Source of the DNA: Mycobacterium gordonae
GTDB taxonomy: Bacteria; Actinomycetota; Actinomycetes; Mycobacteriales; Mycobacteriaceae
Assembly (NCBI RefSeq): GCF_001417955.2
Contig: NZ_LKTM01000101.1
Location: 20,056 to 84,055, forward strand
Length of the DNA stretch: 64,000 nucleotides
Direction: 5' to 3'
The translations under genes were made by a program, and so were the position numbers. Shown in pieces: positions 50,737 through 60,242 of this stretch. Below the pieces are notes generated by a model, which made no database searches, had not been told where the DNA came from, and saw nothing but the letters and a program-made list of their open reading frames with translations. Positions within the stretch are counted from its first letter, which is position 1. Each line of letters begins with the position of its first letter.

Positions 50737-50750
50737 AGCAAGTGCTTGGT
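50737..50750. promoter_or_regulatory. KstR2 operator between fadD3 and fadE30
   Basis: AGCAAGTGCTTGGT fits the KstR2 consensus AnCAAGnnCTTGnT at every fixed position. It lies in the 46-bp divergent gap, so one site probably controls both the fadD3-fadE31-33-aspB operon and fadE30-ipdF. Confidence 0.93.
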
Positions 50751-50766
50751 AGGTTAGCCTACAGGG

Positions 50767-51915
50767 ATGCAGGACGTCGAAGACTTCCGGGCGGAGGTCC
50801 GCCAGTGGCTGGCCGACAATCTGGTCGGCGAATTCGCGGCATTGAAGGGTCTCGGTGGGCCGGGGCGGGAGCACGAAGCGTTCGAAGAACGCCGGGCCTG
50901 GAACCAGCACCTGGCGAAGGCGGGGCTCACCTGCCTGGGATGGCCGGTAGAGCACGGCGGCCGCGGGCTTTCGACCGCACACCGAGTCGCGTTCTACGAG
51001 GAATACGCCCTCGCCAATGCCCCGGACAAGGTCAACCACTTCGGTGAGGAGTTGCTCGGCCCGACGCTGATCGCTTACGGGACCCCCGAGCAGCAGCAGC
51101 GCTTCCTGCCGAGCATTCTCGACGTGACCGAGCTGTGGTGCCAGGGATACTCCGAGCCCGGTGCCGGCAGTGACCTGGCCAATGTCTCGACAACCGCCGA
51201 ACTCGACGGCGATCAGTGGGTGATCAACGGCCAGAAGGTCTGGACGTCGCTGGCGCACCTGTCCCAGTGGTGTTTCGTGGTCGCGCGCACCGAGAAGGGT
51301 TCCAAGCGGCACGCGGGGTTGTCGTATCTTCTTGTGCCGCTGGATCAACCCGGTGTTCAGGTGCGACCGATCATTCAGATCACCGGTACCGCCGAGTTCA
51401 ACGAGGTGTTCTTCGACGACGCCCGTACCGACGCGTCGCTGGTGGTCGGCCAGCCGGGCGACGGATGGCGGGTCGCGATGGGGACGCTGACCTTCGAGCG
51501 CGGGGTCTCGACCCTGGGCCAGCAGATCGTCTATGCCCGTGAGCTTTCCAATCTGGCCGCGCTGGCCCAGCGCACCGGCGCCGCCGACGATCCGTTCATC
51601 CGGGAGCGGTTGACCCGCGCCTGGGCGGGTTTGCGTGCGATGCGGTCGTACGCCCTGGCCACTATGGATGTCGAGCGACCCGGTCAGGACAACGTGTCGA
51701 AGTTGTTGTGGGCCAACTGGCATCGCTCGCTGGGCGAGCTCGCGATGGACGTGATCGGCAAGCCCGGACTGACGCTGGACGACGGCGAGTTCGACGAATG
51801 GCAGCGGCTTTTCCTGTTCACTCGCGCCGACACCATCTACGGCGGATCCAACGAGATTCAGCGCAACATCATTGCCGAGCGGGTGCTCGGTCTGCCGAGG
51901 GAGGTCAAAGGGTGA
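50767..51915 (+). CDS. fadE30: Acyl-CoA dehydrogenase FadE30
   Basis: A 382-residue acyl-CoA dehydrogenase. Features include YSEPGAGSDLANVSTTAELD, TLTFERGVSTLGQQIV and YGGSNEIQRNIIAERVLGLP. In M. tuberculosis (Rv3560c) it is implicated in HIP-CoA metabolism (rings C/D). Its stop overlaps the ipdF start as GTGA, and it faces fadD3 across a KstR2 box. Confidence 0.93.
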   Translation: MQDVEDFRAEVRQWLADNLVGEFAALKGLGGPGREHEAFEERRAWNQHLAKAGLTCLGWPVEHGGRGLSTAHRVAFYEEYALANAPDKVNHFGEELLGPTLIAYGTPEQQQRFLPSILDVTELWCQGYSEPGAGSDLANVSTTAELDGDQWVINGQKVWTSLAHLSQWCFVVARTEKGSKRHAGLSYLLVPLDQPGVQVRPIIQITGTAEFNEVFFDDARTDASLVVGQPGDGWRVAMGTLTFERGVSTLGQQIVYARELSNLAALAQRTGAADDPFIRERLTRAWAGLRAMRSYALATMDVERPGQDNVSKLLWANWHRSLGELAMDVIGKPGLTLDDGEFDEWQRLFLFTRADTIYGGSNEIQRNIIAERVLGLPREVKG

Positions 51916-52700
51916 GCTTGTCGGAAGTCCCGGAAGAGATTGCGGGACACGGGCTTCTGCAGGGCAAAGTGGTGGTGGTGACCGCTGCCGCGGGCACCGG
52001 CATCGGCTCGGCCACGGCGCGCCGGGCGCTGGCGGAGGGTGCCGATGTGCTGGTCTCCGATCACCACGAGCGCAGGCTGGGGGAGACCGCCGCGGAGTTG
52101 GCCGCTCTGGGTTTGGGCCGGGTGGAGCACGTGGTGTGCGATGTGACGTCCACCGCCCAGGTCGACGCGCTGATCGCGTCGTGCACGGCGCGGTTCGGCC
52201 GGCTCGATGTGCTGGTCAACAACGCCGGGCTGGGCGGGCAGACGCCGGTGGCGGATATGACCGACGAGGAGTGGGACCGCGTGCTGGACGTCTCGCTGAC
52301 GTCGGTGTTCCGGGCCACCCGAGCGGCACTGCGGTACTTCCGCGAAGCGCCGCACGGTGGTGTGATCGTCAACAATGCCAGCGTGCTGGGCTGGCGCGCC
52401 CAGCACTCGCAGTCGCACTATGCTGCCGCCAAAGCCGGCGTGATGGCTTTAACCCGTTGCAGCGCAATCGAAGCCGCTGAGTACGGGGTGCGGATCAATG
52501 CGGTGTCGCCCAGTCTCGCCAGGCACAAGTTTCTGGACAAGACCACCTCGGCCGAGCTGTTGGATCGGCTGGAGGCCCAGGAAGCGTTCGGGCGTGCCGC
52601 CGAACCGTGGGAAGTGGCCGCCACGATCGCCTTCCTGGCCAGCGACTACTCGAGTTATCTGACCGGCGAAGTGATTTCGGTTTCCAATCAGCACGCCTGA
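51912..52700 (+). CDS. ipdF: Short-chain dehydrogenase IpdF
   Basis: A 262-residue SDR. The coenzyme region is VVVVTAAAGTGIGSATARRA (a variant of TGxxxGIG), with LVNNAGLGGQ, a catalytic Ser, and YxxxK in SHYAAAKAGV. Rv3559c in M. tuberculosis is IpdF, a reductase acting on a hydroxylated HIP-CoA intermediate. The GTG at 51912 overlaps the fadE30 stop; the frame is open upstream inside fadE30 but that part is not family sequence. Confidence 0.92.
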   Translation: MSLSEVPEEIAGHGLLQGKVVVVTAAAGTGIGSATARRALAEGADVLVSDHHERRLGETAAELAALGLGRVEHVVCDVTSTAQVDALIASCTARFGRLDVLVNNAGLGGQTPVADMTDEEWDRVLDVSLTSVFRATRAALRYFREAPHGGVIVNNASVLGWRAQHSQSHYAAAKAGVMALTRCSAIEAAEYGVRINAVSPSLARHKFLDKTTSAELLDRLEAQEAFGRAAEPWEVAATIAFLASDYSSYLTGEVISVSNQHA

Positions 52701-52742
52701 GCTGGGCGTGGAAAATCCGCGCATTTTTAACCCCTGAGTGCG

Positions 52743-52755
52743 TCTTAGACTAAGA
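52743..52755. promoter_or_regulatory. TCTTAG-A-CTAAGA dyad
   Basis: A perfect six-base-arm palindrome 100 bp upstream of the proline-rich membrane protein gene. It may be an operator or mark a promoter region; no known consensus is recognised. Confidence 0.3.
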
Positions 52756-52809
52756 GCCAGTTCACGCGGTGCTCTGTCTGGTCGACGCCGTTCACACCCG
52801 GGGGAATTG

Positions 52810-52848
52810 ATGCGCAGAATCTCATTGCTGGTAGGGGGCGTTCAGTGA
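52810..52848 (+). CDS. Leader mini-ORF (12 codons) before the proline-rich protein
   Basis: ATG 52810 opens MRRISLLVGGVQ, stopping at TGA 52846-52848, which overlaps the next GTG start as GTGA. GGGGGAA lies just upstream of the ATG. It is built like the leader ORF before yrbEA. Alternatively, the start of the main protein is misplaced and this is coincidence. Confidence 0.35.
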   Translation: MRRISLLVGGVQ

Positions 52849-54029
52849 CCTACAGACCGGATCCGGGACCATGGGAACATCCGCCGAATCCCGCAGACGG
52901 CGCGACCCAGGCTGCCTGGCTGCCTCCCAGCCCTGCGCCGATCCCGCCGGCGTGGCCTGCCCCTCCGGGGCCGGCATCGCCTCCGGGACCGATGTTCCCG
53001 CCGGGTCCCCCGCCTCCGCCGGGCCAGCACGCGTGGCCGGGGGGCCCTCCGATGCCTGGTCAGTTCGGTACTCCGCCTGGGCGGAACCGCAAGCCGCTCA
53101 TCATCGCCCTGTGTGCTGCTGCGGCGGTGGTCCTCGCAGTGGTGCTCGTCGTGTCGCTGGCGTCGACCGGCGACAGCGGATCGGGTAAAGCCGGTGATGC
53201 AGTGAAGGGGTACCTGGACGCGCTGGCGCGGGGAGACGCTGCCGCGGCGTTGAGCTACAGCAGCGACCAACCGGGATCCGACCAATTCCTGACCGACGCC
53301 ATCCTCAAGAGGCAGATCGCGCGCTGGCCCATCAGCGGCGTCAAGATTCTCAGCGACGACTCCGAGCACAGCCTGGGATTCGCCCGGGTGCACGTCGTGG
53401 CGAAATTCGGCGAGAACACCTCCGACGTCACGATGTCGGTCAAGAAGTCCGGGAAATCATGGAAGCTCGAGCACGCGGCCACCAAGATCGAACCGCTCGG
53501 CACCGTCGACAATGACGCGCTCAAGACCTTGCTCTTCTTCGGCAGTCCCGTCGGCACCGCGCCGGTGTATGTGTTTCCGGGCTACCTCGACGCGTCGAGC
53601 AACAACGCGAATCTTGCTGTCAAGCAGAAGAAGCCGTATCTACTCGACGGGCTCTCGGCGTCGGGCGGCTATTTCAACGACTTCGACTTCGCCCTCAGCG
53701 ACGCAGGGCAGTCGGCGACCATGTCGGCAATCACTGCGGCCCTGTCCGACTGCACGAAGTCCACGCAATTGGCGCCGCCCAACTGCCCTCAGCGGGCCCG
53801 CGATCCAGACATCGTGGACGGCACCGTCACCTGGGGACCGCCGGACACCAGCGCGCTCAAGCTCAGCTTCTTCGATCCCTACCACCTCGGGGCGCGTTAC
53901 AGCGGCGACGTGCTGTTCCCGCTGACGGCCAGGACCAAATCGGGTGGCGACAAGACCGGAGTCGTCCGGAGCTTCATGAGCGTCAAATCCGATGTCGCGC
54001 AGGACCCGCCGCAAGTCTCCGTGCGCTGA
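52845..54029 (+). CDS. Single-pass membrane protein with proline-rich N-terminus
   Basis: A 394-residue protein. Residues 1-82 are Pro/Gly-rich (for example FPPGPPPPPGQHAWPGGPP). A membrane helix follows (about 84-107, LIIALCAAAAVVLAVVLVVS), then a DUF4878-like or NTF2-like domain (about 117-225, KAGDAVKGYLDALARGDAAA) and a further extracytoplasmic domain with two cysteines (SDCTKSTQLAPPNCPQ). Function unknown. Such layouts are common in mycobacterial envelope proteins. It ends just before a palindromic element and converges on a PPE-MPTR gene. Confidence 0.8.
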   Translation: MTYRPDPGPWEHPPNPADGATQAAWLPPSPAPIPPAWPAPPGPASPPGPMFPPGPPPPPGQHAWPGGPPMPGQFGTPPGRNRKPLIIALCAAAAVVLAVVLVVSLASTGDSGSGKAGDAVKGYLDALARGDAAAALSYSSDQPGSDQFLTDAILKRQIARWPISGVKILSDDSEHSLGFARVHVVAKFGENTSDVTMSVKKSGKSWKLEHAATKIEPLGTVDNDALKTLLFFGSPVGTAPVYVFPGYLDASSNNANLAVKQKKPYLLDGLSASGGYFNDFDFALSDAGQSATMSAITAALSDCTKSTQLAPPNCPQRARDPDIVDGTVTWGPPDTSALKLSFFDPYHLGARYSGDVLFPLTARTKSGGDKTGVVRSFMSVKSDVAQDPPQVSVR

Positions 54030-54045
54030 GCCGTTCTCACCTCGT

Positions 54046-54101
54046 CGAGTGTGAACCTCGCGACGGCCAATCGGCGTGTCGCGTCGTGGATTTAACCCTC
54101 G
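54046..54101. repeat. Dispersed palindrome, copy A (imperfect)
   Basis: CGAGTGTGAACCTCGCGACG (54046-54065) and the right arm 54082-54101 form an imperfect inverted repeat around a GGCGTGTC-containing loop. It lies between the convergent ends of the proline-rich protein gene and a PPE gene. It is related in sequence to copies B, C and D (55970, 60130, 61107). A terminator role is likely. Confidence 0.7.
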
Positions 54102-54114
54102 GCGCGCAGGGACG

Positions 54115-55761
54115 CTAGCCCAGCAGGCGACCGAGGCTGAAGATCCCGGACAACTGGGAACCGAAGTTGAGCAGTCCGGAGTTGAAGCCGGCGGATACGC
54201 CGTCGAGGGGGTCGGTGCTCACCGGGGTCGGCAGGCCGAAGTTGAAGAAGCCCGAGCCCCTGCCGTTCACATCGGGGGCGCCGCCGGCGATGTTCCCGAT
54301 CCCGGAGAGGTAGCCGCTCGCCGGGCCACTGGCGAAGTTGAAGAATCCCGATGTGCCCTCGCCGGCGGTCAGGAAACCGGAATTGGTGGCGCCGCTGTCC
54401 GTGGTCGCGCCCACCCAGGTGTTCGCGTCGCCCGAGTTCCACAGCCCGGTGTTGACGTCACCCGAGTTCCCGGTTCCGGTGTTCGCCAGGCCGGCATTGT
54501 CCCAGCGGGTGTTCCAGCTTCCCGCGTTGCCGAAGCCGGTGTTGACACTGCCCCCGTTGGCAAAGCCGGTGTTGACGCTGCCACCGTTGCCGAAGCCGGT
54601 ATTGCCGTAGGCGGCGTTCGCCAGTCCGAGGTTGCCGGTGCCGGAGTTGCCCAGGCCGATGTTGTTCAGGCTGCCCGGCGCGAATACGTTTGAGCCGGAA
54701 CTGAAGAGGCCGACGTTGCCGTCGCCGGAGTTGAAGAAGCCGATGTTGTTGTTACCGGAGTTGAACAGACCGATGTTGCCGCTGCCGGAGTTCAGGCCGT
54801 TGAACACAAATTGGCCGGTCGACCGGTCGAGGTAGATGTTGCCGAGACCGACCAGGTTGTCGCCGGTGAGGCCGAAGCCGATGTTGTGGTTGCCGGTGTT
54901 GCCGCCGCCCACGTTTCGGTCGCCACTGTTGCCCAGCCCGAAGTTGTGGTTGCCGCTGTTGCCGAAACCGACGTTGTGGTCACCGTCGCCGGCGAACCGA
55001 AAACCGTTGCCCAGCCCGCTGTTTCCGAAGCCGATGTTGTTCTGGCCGAAGTTGCCGCCACCGATGTTGCCGTCGCCGACGTTGCCGCTGCCGATGTTCT
55101 TGCTGCCGTTGTTGCCGCCGCCCAGGTTCGAGCTGCCGAGGTTCCCGTTGCCGACATTGCCGCCACCGACGTTGCCGCCACCGATGTTGGCGTTGCCCAG
55201 GTTACCGAGGCCCAGGTTGGGCAGTGTATTGATAATTTGTTGCAGCCCAGCGGGAATCGGGATCAGGTCGGTGATCGCCGCCGACGCGCCGGTGTAGTAG
55301 CCCGTCATCGCCGAGACGTCTGCGGCCCACATTTCTTCGTAGCTGCTCTCGGCAGCCGCGATCGCCGGCGCGTTGAGTCCCAGGAAGTTCGAGCGCACCA
55401 GCTGAACGAATGCATTGCGGTTTGCCTCGACCGCAAGCGGATGGACCGTGGCCGCGCGGGCGGTTTCGAAAGTGCTTGCCACCGCTTTGGCCTGGCCGGA
55501 CGCGAGCAGCGCCTTGGCCGCCGCGGCATTGAGAAAGCCGGCGTACGGCGCCGCGGCCGCTGCCATCGCCGCGGCGGCCGGGCCTTGCCAGGCCTGGCCG
55601 GTGAGTCCAGAGGTGACCGCTGAGAACGACTCCGCGGCGGTGGACAATTCGTCGGCCAGACCGGCCCAGGCTGTTGCCGCCTCGATCATCGGCGCCGAGC
55701 CCGCGCCGATGAACATCCGCAACGAATTGACCTCAGGCGGCAACACCGCAAAGTTCGACAC
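54115..55761 (-). CDS. PPE-MPTR family protein (first)
   Basis: A 548-residue PPE protein. The PPE domain (about 1-180) begins [20 protein letters not shown] and has the WQGPAA turn. It is followed by a long MPTR region of NxGxGNxG pentapeptide-type repeats (about 185-450, e.g. [20 protein letters not shown]) and a repeat-rich C-terminus. The GTG start at 55761 is typical. In M. tuberculosis PPE64 (Rv3558) is at this place. Probably ESX-5 secreted or surface-associated. Confidence 0.92.
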   Translation of the reverse strand: MSNFAVLPPEVNSLRMFIGAGSAPMIEAATAWAGLADELSTAAESFSAVTSGLTGQAWQGPAAAAMAAAAAPYAGFLNAAAAKALLASGQAKAVASTFETARAATVHPLAVEANRNAFVQLVRSNFLGLNAPAIAAAESSYEEMWAADVSAMTGYYTGASAAITDLIPIPAGLQQIINTLPNLGLGNLGNANIGGGNVGGGNVGNGNLGSSNLGGGNNGSKNIGSGNVGDGNIGGGNFGQNNIGFGNSGLGNGFRFAGDGDHNVGFGNSGNHNFGLGNSGDRNVGGGNTGNHNIGFGLTGDNLVGLGNIYLDRSTGQFVFNGLNSGSGNIGLFNSGNNNIGFFNSGDGNVGLFSSGSNVFAPGSLNNIGLGNSGTGNLGLANAAYGNTGFGNGGSVNTGFANGGSVNTGFGNAGSWNTRWDNAGLANTGTGNSGDVNTGLWNSGDANTWVGATTDSGATNSGFLTAGEGTSGFFNFASGPASGYLSGIGNIAGGAPDVNGRGSGFFNFGLPTPVSTDPLDGVSAGFNSGLLNFGSQLSGIFSLGRLLG

Positions 55762-55969
55762 GCTTTAAGCCCCCCAGCTGATGCGCGGCGGACCCCCATG
55801 ACCACCGTCGTGTAAACCTCAACTGACACTACGGCCACTTTGGCTACGCCACATGGCATTTCGCAAAAGTTTATGTTGGCTAATTAATTCGTGCAGGTGG
55901 CGGGGGGTGCAGGCTGGGCAGCTCAGGGCCGGCTGAGGTTTCTCCGTGCGCGGGGCGGTAGGCAACGGC

Positions 55970-56021
55970 AATGTGAACTGTGCGACGGTCGATCGGCGTG
56001 TCGCGTCGCACAGTTCACATT
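55970..56021. repeat. Dispersed palindrome, copy B (perfect 18-bp stem)
   Basis: AATGTGAACTGTGCGACG (55970-55987) and 56004-56021 are perfect complements around a 16-base loop. It lies in the 315-bp gap between the two PPE genes (both minus), downstream of neither plus-strand gene. It may end transcripts entering from the left PPE promoter region. No other feature is seen in the gap. Confidence 0.75.
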
Positions 56022-56076
56022 CGGTCGCTGATGCGTCTGGGCGCCAGCACTAAGCGGGCGGCCCCGCCCCCGGCGA

Positions 56077-57762
56077 TCAGGCCGTCAGGCTCTTCAGTAT
56101 CCCAACGAGGTTGAAAATGCCCGGTACCTGGGTGCCGGAGTTCAGTACCCCAGAGAGTTGGCCCGCAATGCCGGGGAGGGCCTGTACGGCGCCGCGATTG
56201 AAGAGGCCCGAAATTTGTCCGTTGAGACCGACGGATCCGCTGGCCGAATTGAAGAAGCCGGACATCAAGCCGTTCGCAGCCCCGCCGGAAGCGGTGTTGA
56301 AGAAGCCAGAGCTGGGTTGATTACCAGTGTTGCCAAAGCCCGATTGTGTTGCACCACTGTTGGTCGTCACGCCGATGCCGTTGTTTAAGTTCCCGGAATT
56401 CCAGAAGCCGGTGTTGAAGTTGCCCGAGTTGCCAGAGAACGTGTTTCCTTGCCCCGAATCGCCCATGCCGGTGTTCAGGGCACCTGTGTTCCACAAGCCG
56501 GTATTGATAGACCCTGCGTTTCCGAGGCCAGTGTTCAGGAAGCCGGTGTTCCCGAGTCCGAAGTTAGCTTGACCACTATTCCCGAATCCGATGTTCCCGA
56601 ACCCGGTGTTCCCGATGCCAATACCTTGGATGTCACCCAGTTTGGCGGGATTAGGATTGAAGCCGGCGTTGAACAGGCCGACGTTACCGTCGCCCGAGTT
56701 GAAGAAGCCGATGTTCCCGTGGCCTGAGTTACCGAAGCCGATGTTGCCGTTGGCGAATGGGCTGTCAAAATGGAACTGGCCAGCAACCGTGTCGTAGTAG
56801 GCACCGCCGACACCGACCAATTTATTGCCGGTGAGCCCGAAACCGATGTTGTTGTTGCCGGTGTTTCCGGCGCCCTGGTTGCCGATGCCGTTGTTGCCGA
56901 TCCCAATGTTGTTGCTGCCGACGTTGCCCAGACCGATGCTGCCCGGGCCGGTGGCGGAGTTGTTGACGTTACCGAGGCCGAAGTTTCCGTTGCCGGCGTT
57001 TCCGAAGCCACGGTTGCTGTTGCCGCTGTTTCCGCCGCCGATGTTGTTGTTGCCGGTGTTGCCGCTGCCGAAGTTGCCGCTGCCGGTGTTCCCGTTGCCA
57101 ACGTTTCCGGCGCCGGTGCCGCTGTTGTTGCCGTTGCCGATGTTGCCGCCGCCCTTGTTGCCGATGCCGATGTTGGGGTCGGTTGGGGCGGCCGTAGCGG
57201 CACCCTTGACGCCGCCGAGCAGCCCTCCGATACCCGGCAGGCCCTGCAGCGTCTGCTGCCAGGACGACAGCTGCGCCGCAACCGTTGACGCTCCGCCGTG
57301 ATAGCCGACCATGGCGGCGACATCGGTGGCCCAGAATTCCTCATAGGCAGCTTCGGCAGCGGCGATGAACGGTGCATTGAATCCAAAGATATTGGTGCGG
57401 ACCGCTTGGACGAAGGCTTTCCGGTTGGCCGCGATGACCTCGGGGTGAACGATGGCGGACTTGCACGCCTCGTAAATGCTGGCGATCTCTTTGGCGCCGA
57501 CGGAGGCGGTAAGAGCGCGGGTGGAAGCGGCGCGCAGGAATGTGGAGTAGGGGGCGGCTGCTTTGGTCATCGCCGCCGCTGCCGGGCCTTGCCAGGCCTG
57601 GCTGGTCAGCCCGGTGGTCACCGAGGAAAACGAGTCCGCGGCGGAACCCAGTTCTTCGGCCAGACCCGACCAAGCCGCCGAGGCTTCGAGCATGGGCGCC
57701 GACCCAGCGCCGAGGAACATCCGCAAAGAGTTGATCTCTGGTGGAAGGACCGAAAAGTTCAC
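56077..57762 (-). CDS. PPE-MPTR family protein (second)
   Basis: A 561-residue PPE-MPTR protein, paralogous to its neighbour. It starts with GTG 57762 ([20 protein letters not shown] after the initiator), preceded by GGAGG; an ATG further upstream at 57789 gives nine more residues. The PPE domain has the [20 protein letters not shown] segment, followed by NxGxGNxG repeats and a C-terminal region ([20 protein letters not shown]). The frame is open far upstream but that is not PPE sequence. Confidence 0.92.
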   Translation of the reverse strand: MNFSVLPPEINSLRMFLGAGSAPMLEASAAWSGLAEELGSAADSFSSVTTGLTSQAWQGPAAAAMTKAAAPYSTFLRAASTRALTASVGAKEIASIYEACKSAIVHPEVIAANRKAFVQAVRTNIFGFNAPFIAAAEAAYEEFWATDVAAMVGYHGGASTVAAQLSSWQQTLQGLPGIGGLLGGVKGAATAAPTDPNIGIGNKGGGNIGNGNNSGTGAGNVGNGNTGSGNFGSGNTGNNNIGGGNSGNSNRGFGNAGNGNFGLGNVNNSATGPGSIGLGNVGSNNIGIGNNGIGNQGAGNTGNNNIGFGLTGNKLVGVGGAYYDTVAGQFHFDSPFANGNIGFGNSGHGNIGFFNSGDGNVGLFNAGFNPNPAKLGDIQGIGIGNTGFGNIGFGNSGQANFGLGNTGFLNTGLGNAGSINTGLWNTGALNTGMGDSGQGNTFSGNSGNFNTGFWNSGNLNNGIGVTTNSGATQSGFGNTGNQPSSGFFNTASGGAANGLMSGFFNSASGSVGLNGQISGLFNRGAVQALPGIAGQLSGVLNSGTQVPGIFNLVGILKSLTA

Positions 57763-58009
57763 AGCGCTGACCTCCGTTAACCCCGTCATATATGACGGTG
57801 CCTTACCCGACGCGACAGACGATACGACTCCGCTGTTGAACATGTGTCGTTTTGCTGAAAGTTTCGCAATTTCTAGATGGAGAGTGCGTTTTGCGGCATT
57901 ATTCGGCGGCTCGTGGTTGCTGCTGACCACCGTCAGGCTCGGCAGATCTGATCCTTGTGCGATGGCGGACAAGCCACGGAGCGAAAATGAATTTAAATGT
58001 TCTTCAGCG

Positions 58010-58262
58010 GTTGCGTGCTGCCCGCCCTGATGTTGAAGCCCGGGACGTTCGTGCCCTTGCTGTTGAAGCCGGAGTCCGCGGCACCAGAGTTGGTGATGAT
58101 TCCGGTGCCGGTGGTAAGCGTGCCGGAGTTACCGAACCCGACATTGCTGGTTCAGTTGTAGCCGAAGCCGATGTTGCCGATACCCGAGTTTGCGAAACCG
58201 ATGCTGTTCGGGACATTCGGGGTCGGTGGTGTTGATGCCGGAGTTGACGAAGCAGCCGGCAA
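58010..58262 (-). pseudogene. Decayed PPE-MPTR fragment
   Basis: The minus strand reads repeat-like peptides: FVNSGINTTD, then after a frame change NSIGFANSGIGNIGFGYN, an in-frame TGA (58152-58154), and [10 protein letters not shown]...NSGAADSGF and [13 protein letters not shown]. These are MPTR-type repeats with at least one frameshift and one stop. No PPE domain is attached. It is probably a remnant of a former PPE gene between the second PPE gene and kstR2. The interval 57763-58009 shows no gene. Confidence 0.75.
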
Positions 58263-58308
58263 GGTGGATCCCGAGCTGACGGGCCGGCTACGGCCCGCCA
58301 TTGGCCGA

Positions 58309-58322
58309 AGCAAGCGCTTGGT
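58309..58322. promoter_or_regulatory. KstR2 operator upstream of kstR2
   Basis: AGCAAGCGCTTGGT fits AnCAAGnnCTTGnT at every fixed position and lies 15 bp upstream of the kstR2 start, consistent with autoregulation and control of kstR2-fadA6. Confidence 0.93.
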
Positions 58323-58337
58323 TGATACCCTGTTCCG

Positions 58338-58940
58338 GTGGAGCGCGTGGCCGGCCAGGCTAACAGTCGCCGAGACGAGTTGCTGGGACTCGCCGCGGTG
58401 ATGTTCGCCGAACGCGGCTTACGCGCTACGACGGTGCGCGACATCGCCGACGGGGCCGGCATCCTGTCCGGCAGTCTCTACCACCACTTCGCCTCCAAGG
58501 AGGAGATGGTCGACGAGCTGCTGCGCGGTTTCCTGGACTGGTTGTTCGCACGCTACCGCGAGATCGTCGCCAACGAACCCAACCCACTGGAACGACTCAA
58601 GGGTTTGTTCATGGCGTCGTTCGAGGCCATCGAGCATCGGCACGCCCAGGTCGTCATCTATCAGGATGAGGCGCAACGACTTTCGTCGCAGCCCAGGTTT
58701 TCCTACCTTGACGAGCGCAACAAGCAGCAGCGCAAGATGTGGGTCGACCTGATCCACCAGGGCATCGAGGAGGGCTACTTCCGGCCCGACCTGGACGTCG
58801 ACCTGGTCTATCGCTTCATCCGGGACACCACGTGGGTGTCGGTGCGCTGGTATCAACCCGGCGGACCGCTCACCGCGCAGCAGGTGGGTCAGAAGTATCT
58901 CGCCATTGTTTTGGGCGGAATCGCGAAAGAAGGGAATTGA
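58338..58940 (+). CDS. kstR2: TetR-family repressor KstR2 (HIP pathway)
   Basis: A 200-residue TetR regulator. The HTH is in TTVRDIADGAGILSGSLYHHF, and the ligand domain has IYQDEAQRLSSQPRFSYLDE. It equals M. tuberculosis KstR2 (Rv3557c, 200 residues), which represses the C/D ring catabolism genes until HIP-CoA binds. The start is GTG 58338. It sits directly upstream of fadA6 (two-base gap) and has its own KstR2 box. Confidence 0.96.
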   Translation: MERVAGQANSRRDELLGLAAVMFAERGLRATTVRDIADGAGILSGSLYHHFASKEEMVDELLRGFLDWLFARYREIVANEPNPLERLKGLFMASFEAIEHRHAQVVIYQDEAQRLSSQPRFSYLDERNKQQRKMWVDLIHQGIEEGYFRPDLDVDLVYRFIRDTTWVSVRWYQPGGPLTAQQVGQKYLAIVLGGIAKEGN

Positions 58941-58942
58941 AC

Positions 58943-60112
58943 ATGGCTGGGTATTCCGAGGCCTATGTCATCGACGCGGTGCGTACCGCGGTTGGCAAGC
59001 GTGGGGGCGGGTTGGCCGGTGTTCATCCCGTCGACCTCGGTGCCCTCGGGTGGCGTGGACTGCTGGACCGGGTGGACGTCGACCCGGCCGCCGTCGACGA
59101 TGTGATCGCCGGTTGCGTGGACGCCATCGGCGGGCAGGCCGGAAACATCGCGCGCCTGTCGTGGCTGGCCGCCGGCTATCCGGAAGAGGTGCCGGGTGTC
59201 ACCGTCGACCGGCAGTGTGGCTCCAGCCAGCAGGCTATTTCCTTTGGTGCGCAGGCGATTATGTCTGGCACCGCGGATCTGATCGTGGCCGGCGGCATGC
59301 AGAACATGAGCCAGATCCCGATCTCGTCGGCGATGACCGTCGGCGAACAGTTCGGATTCACCTCGCCCACAAACGAATCCAAGCAGTGGCTGCACAGGTA
59401 CGGCGACCAGGAGATCTCGCAGTTCCGCGGTTCGGAGATGATCGCGGAGAAGTGGAACCTGTCGCGGGAAGAGATGGAGCAGTACTCGCTCAACAGCCAC
59501 GAAAAGGCATTCGCGGCGATCCGCGGCGGCAACTTCGACAACGAGATCCTCTCTGTCGAAACCGAAACCGGTGCTTTCCGGGTGGACGAAGGCCCGCGGG
59601 AATCGTCGCTGGAGAAAATGGCCGGATTGAAGACGCTGGTCGAAGGCGGCCGGTTGACCGCTGCGATGGCCAGCCAGATTTCCGACGGAGCTTCCGCGGT
59701 GTTGCTGGCGTCCGAGCAGGCCGTCAAAGATCACGGTCTGACGCCACGCGCCCGCATCCACCACATCAGCACCCGCGGTGCCGACCCGGTGTTCATGCTC
59801 ACTGGGCCCATCCCGGCCACCCGTTACGCGCTGGAGAAGACGGGCCTGTCCATCGACGACATCGACACCGTCGAGATCAACGAGGCGTTCGCACCGGTTG
59901 TCATGGCCTGGCTCAAGGAGATCAAAGCGGACCCGGAGAGGGTCAACCCCAACGGCGGCGCGATCGCACTCGGGCACCCGTTGGGCGCCACCGGCGCCAA
60001 GCTGTTCACCACCATGCTGAACACCCTGGAGCGCATCGGTGGCCGCTACGGGCTGCAGACGATGTGTGAGGGTGGCGGCACCGCGAACGTGACCATCATC
60101 GAGCGCCTCTAG
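58943..60112 (+). CDS. fadA6: Thiolase FadA6
   Basis: A 389-residue thiolase. The nucleophile is C92 in VDRQCGSSQQ, the catalytic His is in NPNGGAIALGHPLGATGAKL, and the second Cys is in TMCEGGGTAN. FadA6 (Rv3556c) belongs to the KstR2 regulon and acts in HIP-CoA degradation. The ATG 58943 (MAGYSEAYVIDAVRTAVGKR) follows kstR2 by two bases; the frame is open upstream but only within kstR2. Confidence 0.94.
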   Translation: MAGYSEAYVIDAVRTAVGKRGGGLAGVHPVDLGALGWRGLLDRVDVDPAAVDDVIAGCVDAIGGQAGNIARLSWLAAGYPEEVPGVTVDRQCGSSQQAISFGAQAIMSGTADLIVAGGMQNMSQIPISSAMTVGEQFGFTSPTNESKQWLHRYGDQEISQFRGSEMIAEKWNLSREEMEQYSLNSHEKAFAAIRGGNFDNEILSVETETGAFRVDEGPRESSLEKMAGLKTLVEGGRLTAAMASQISDGASAVLLASEQAVKDHGLTPRARIHHISTRGADPVFMLTGPIPATRYALEKTGLSIDDIDTVEINEAFAPVVMAWLKEIKADPERVNPNGGAIALGHPLGATGAKLFTTMLNTLERIGGRYGLQTMCEGGGTANVTIIERL

Positions 60113-60129
60113 GACCCTCCCTTCGGCGC

Positions 60130-60185
60130 CGAGTGGGAATTGCACGACGCTGTGTCGGCGAGTCGCGTCGTGAAGTTCACACTCG
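60130..60185. repeat. Dispersed palindrome, copy C
   Basis: CGAGTGGGAATTGCACGACGC (60130-60150) pairs with GCGTCGTGAAGTTCACACTCG (60165-60185) with four mismatches in 21. It lies 17 bp after the fadA6 stop. Related to copies A, B and D; a terminator is likely. Confidence 0.72.
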
Positions 60186-60242
60186 GGCGGGGTTGGGGAT
60201 GGGCGACCGCGGGGATCGTCCGTCGGGTGACAGCATCCGCAG

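Noticed and set aside
57763..57972. Longer N-terminus for the second PPE-MPTR protein
   Set aside because: The upstream codons are not PPE-like, and GTG 57762 has a good ribosome binding site.
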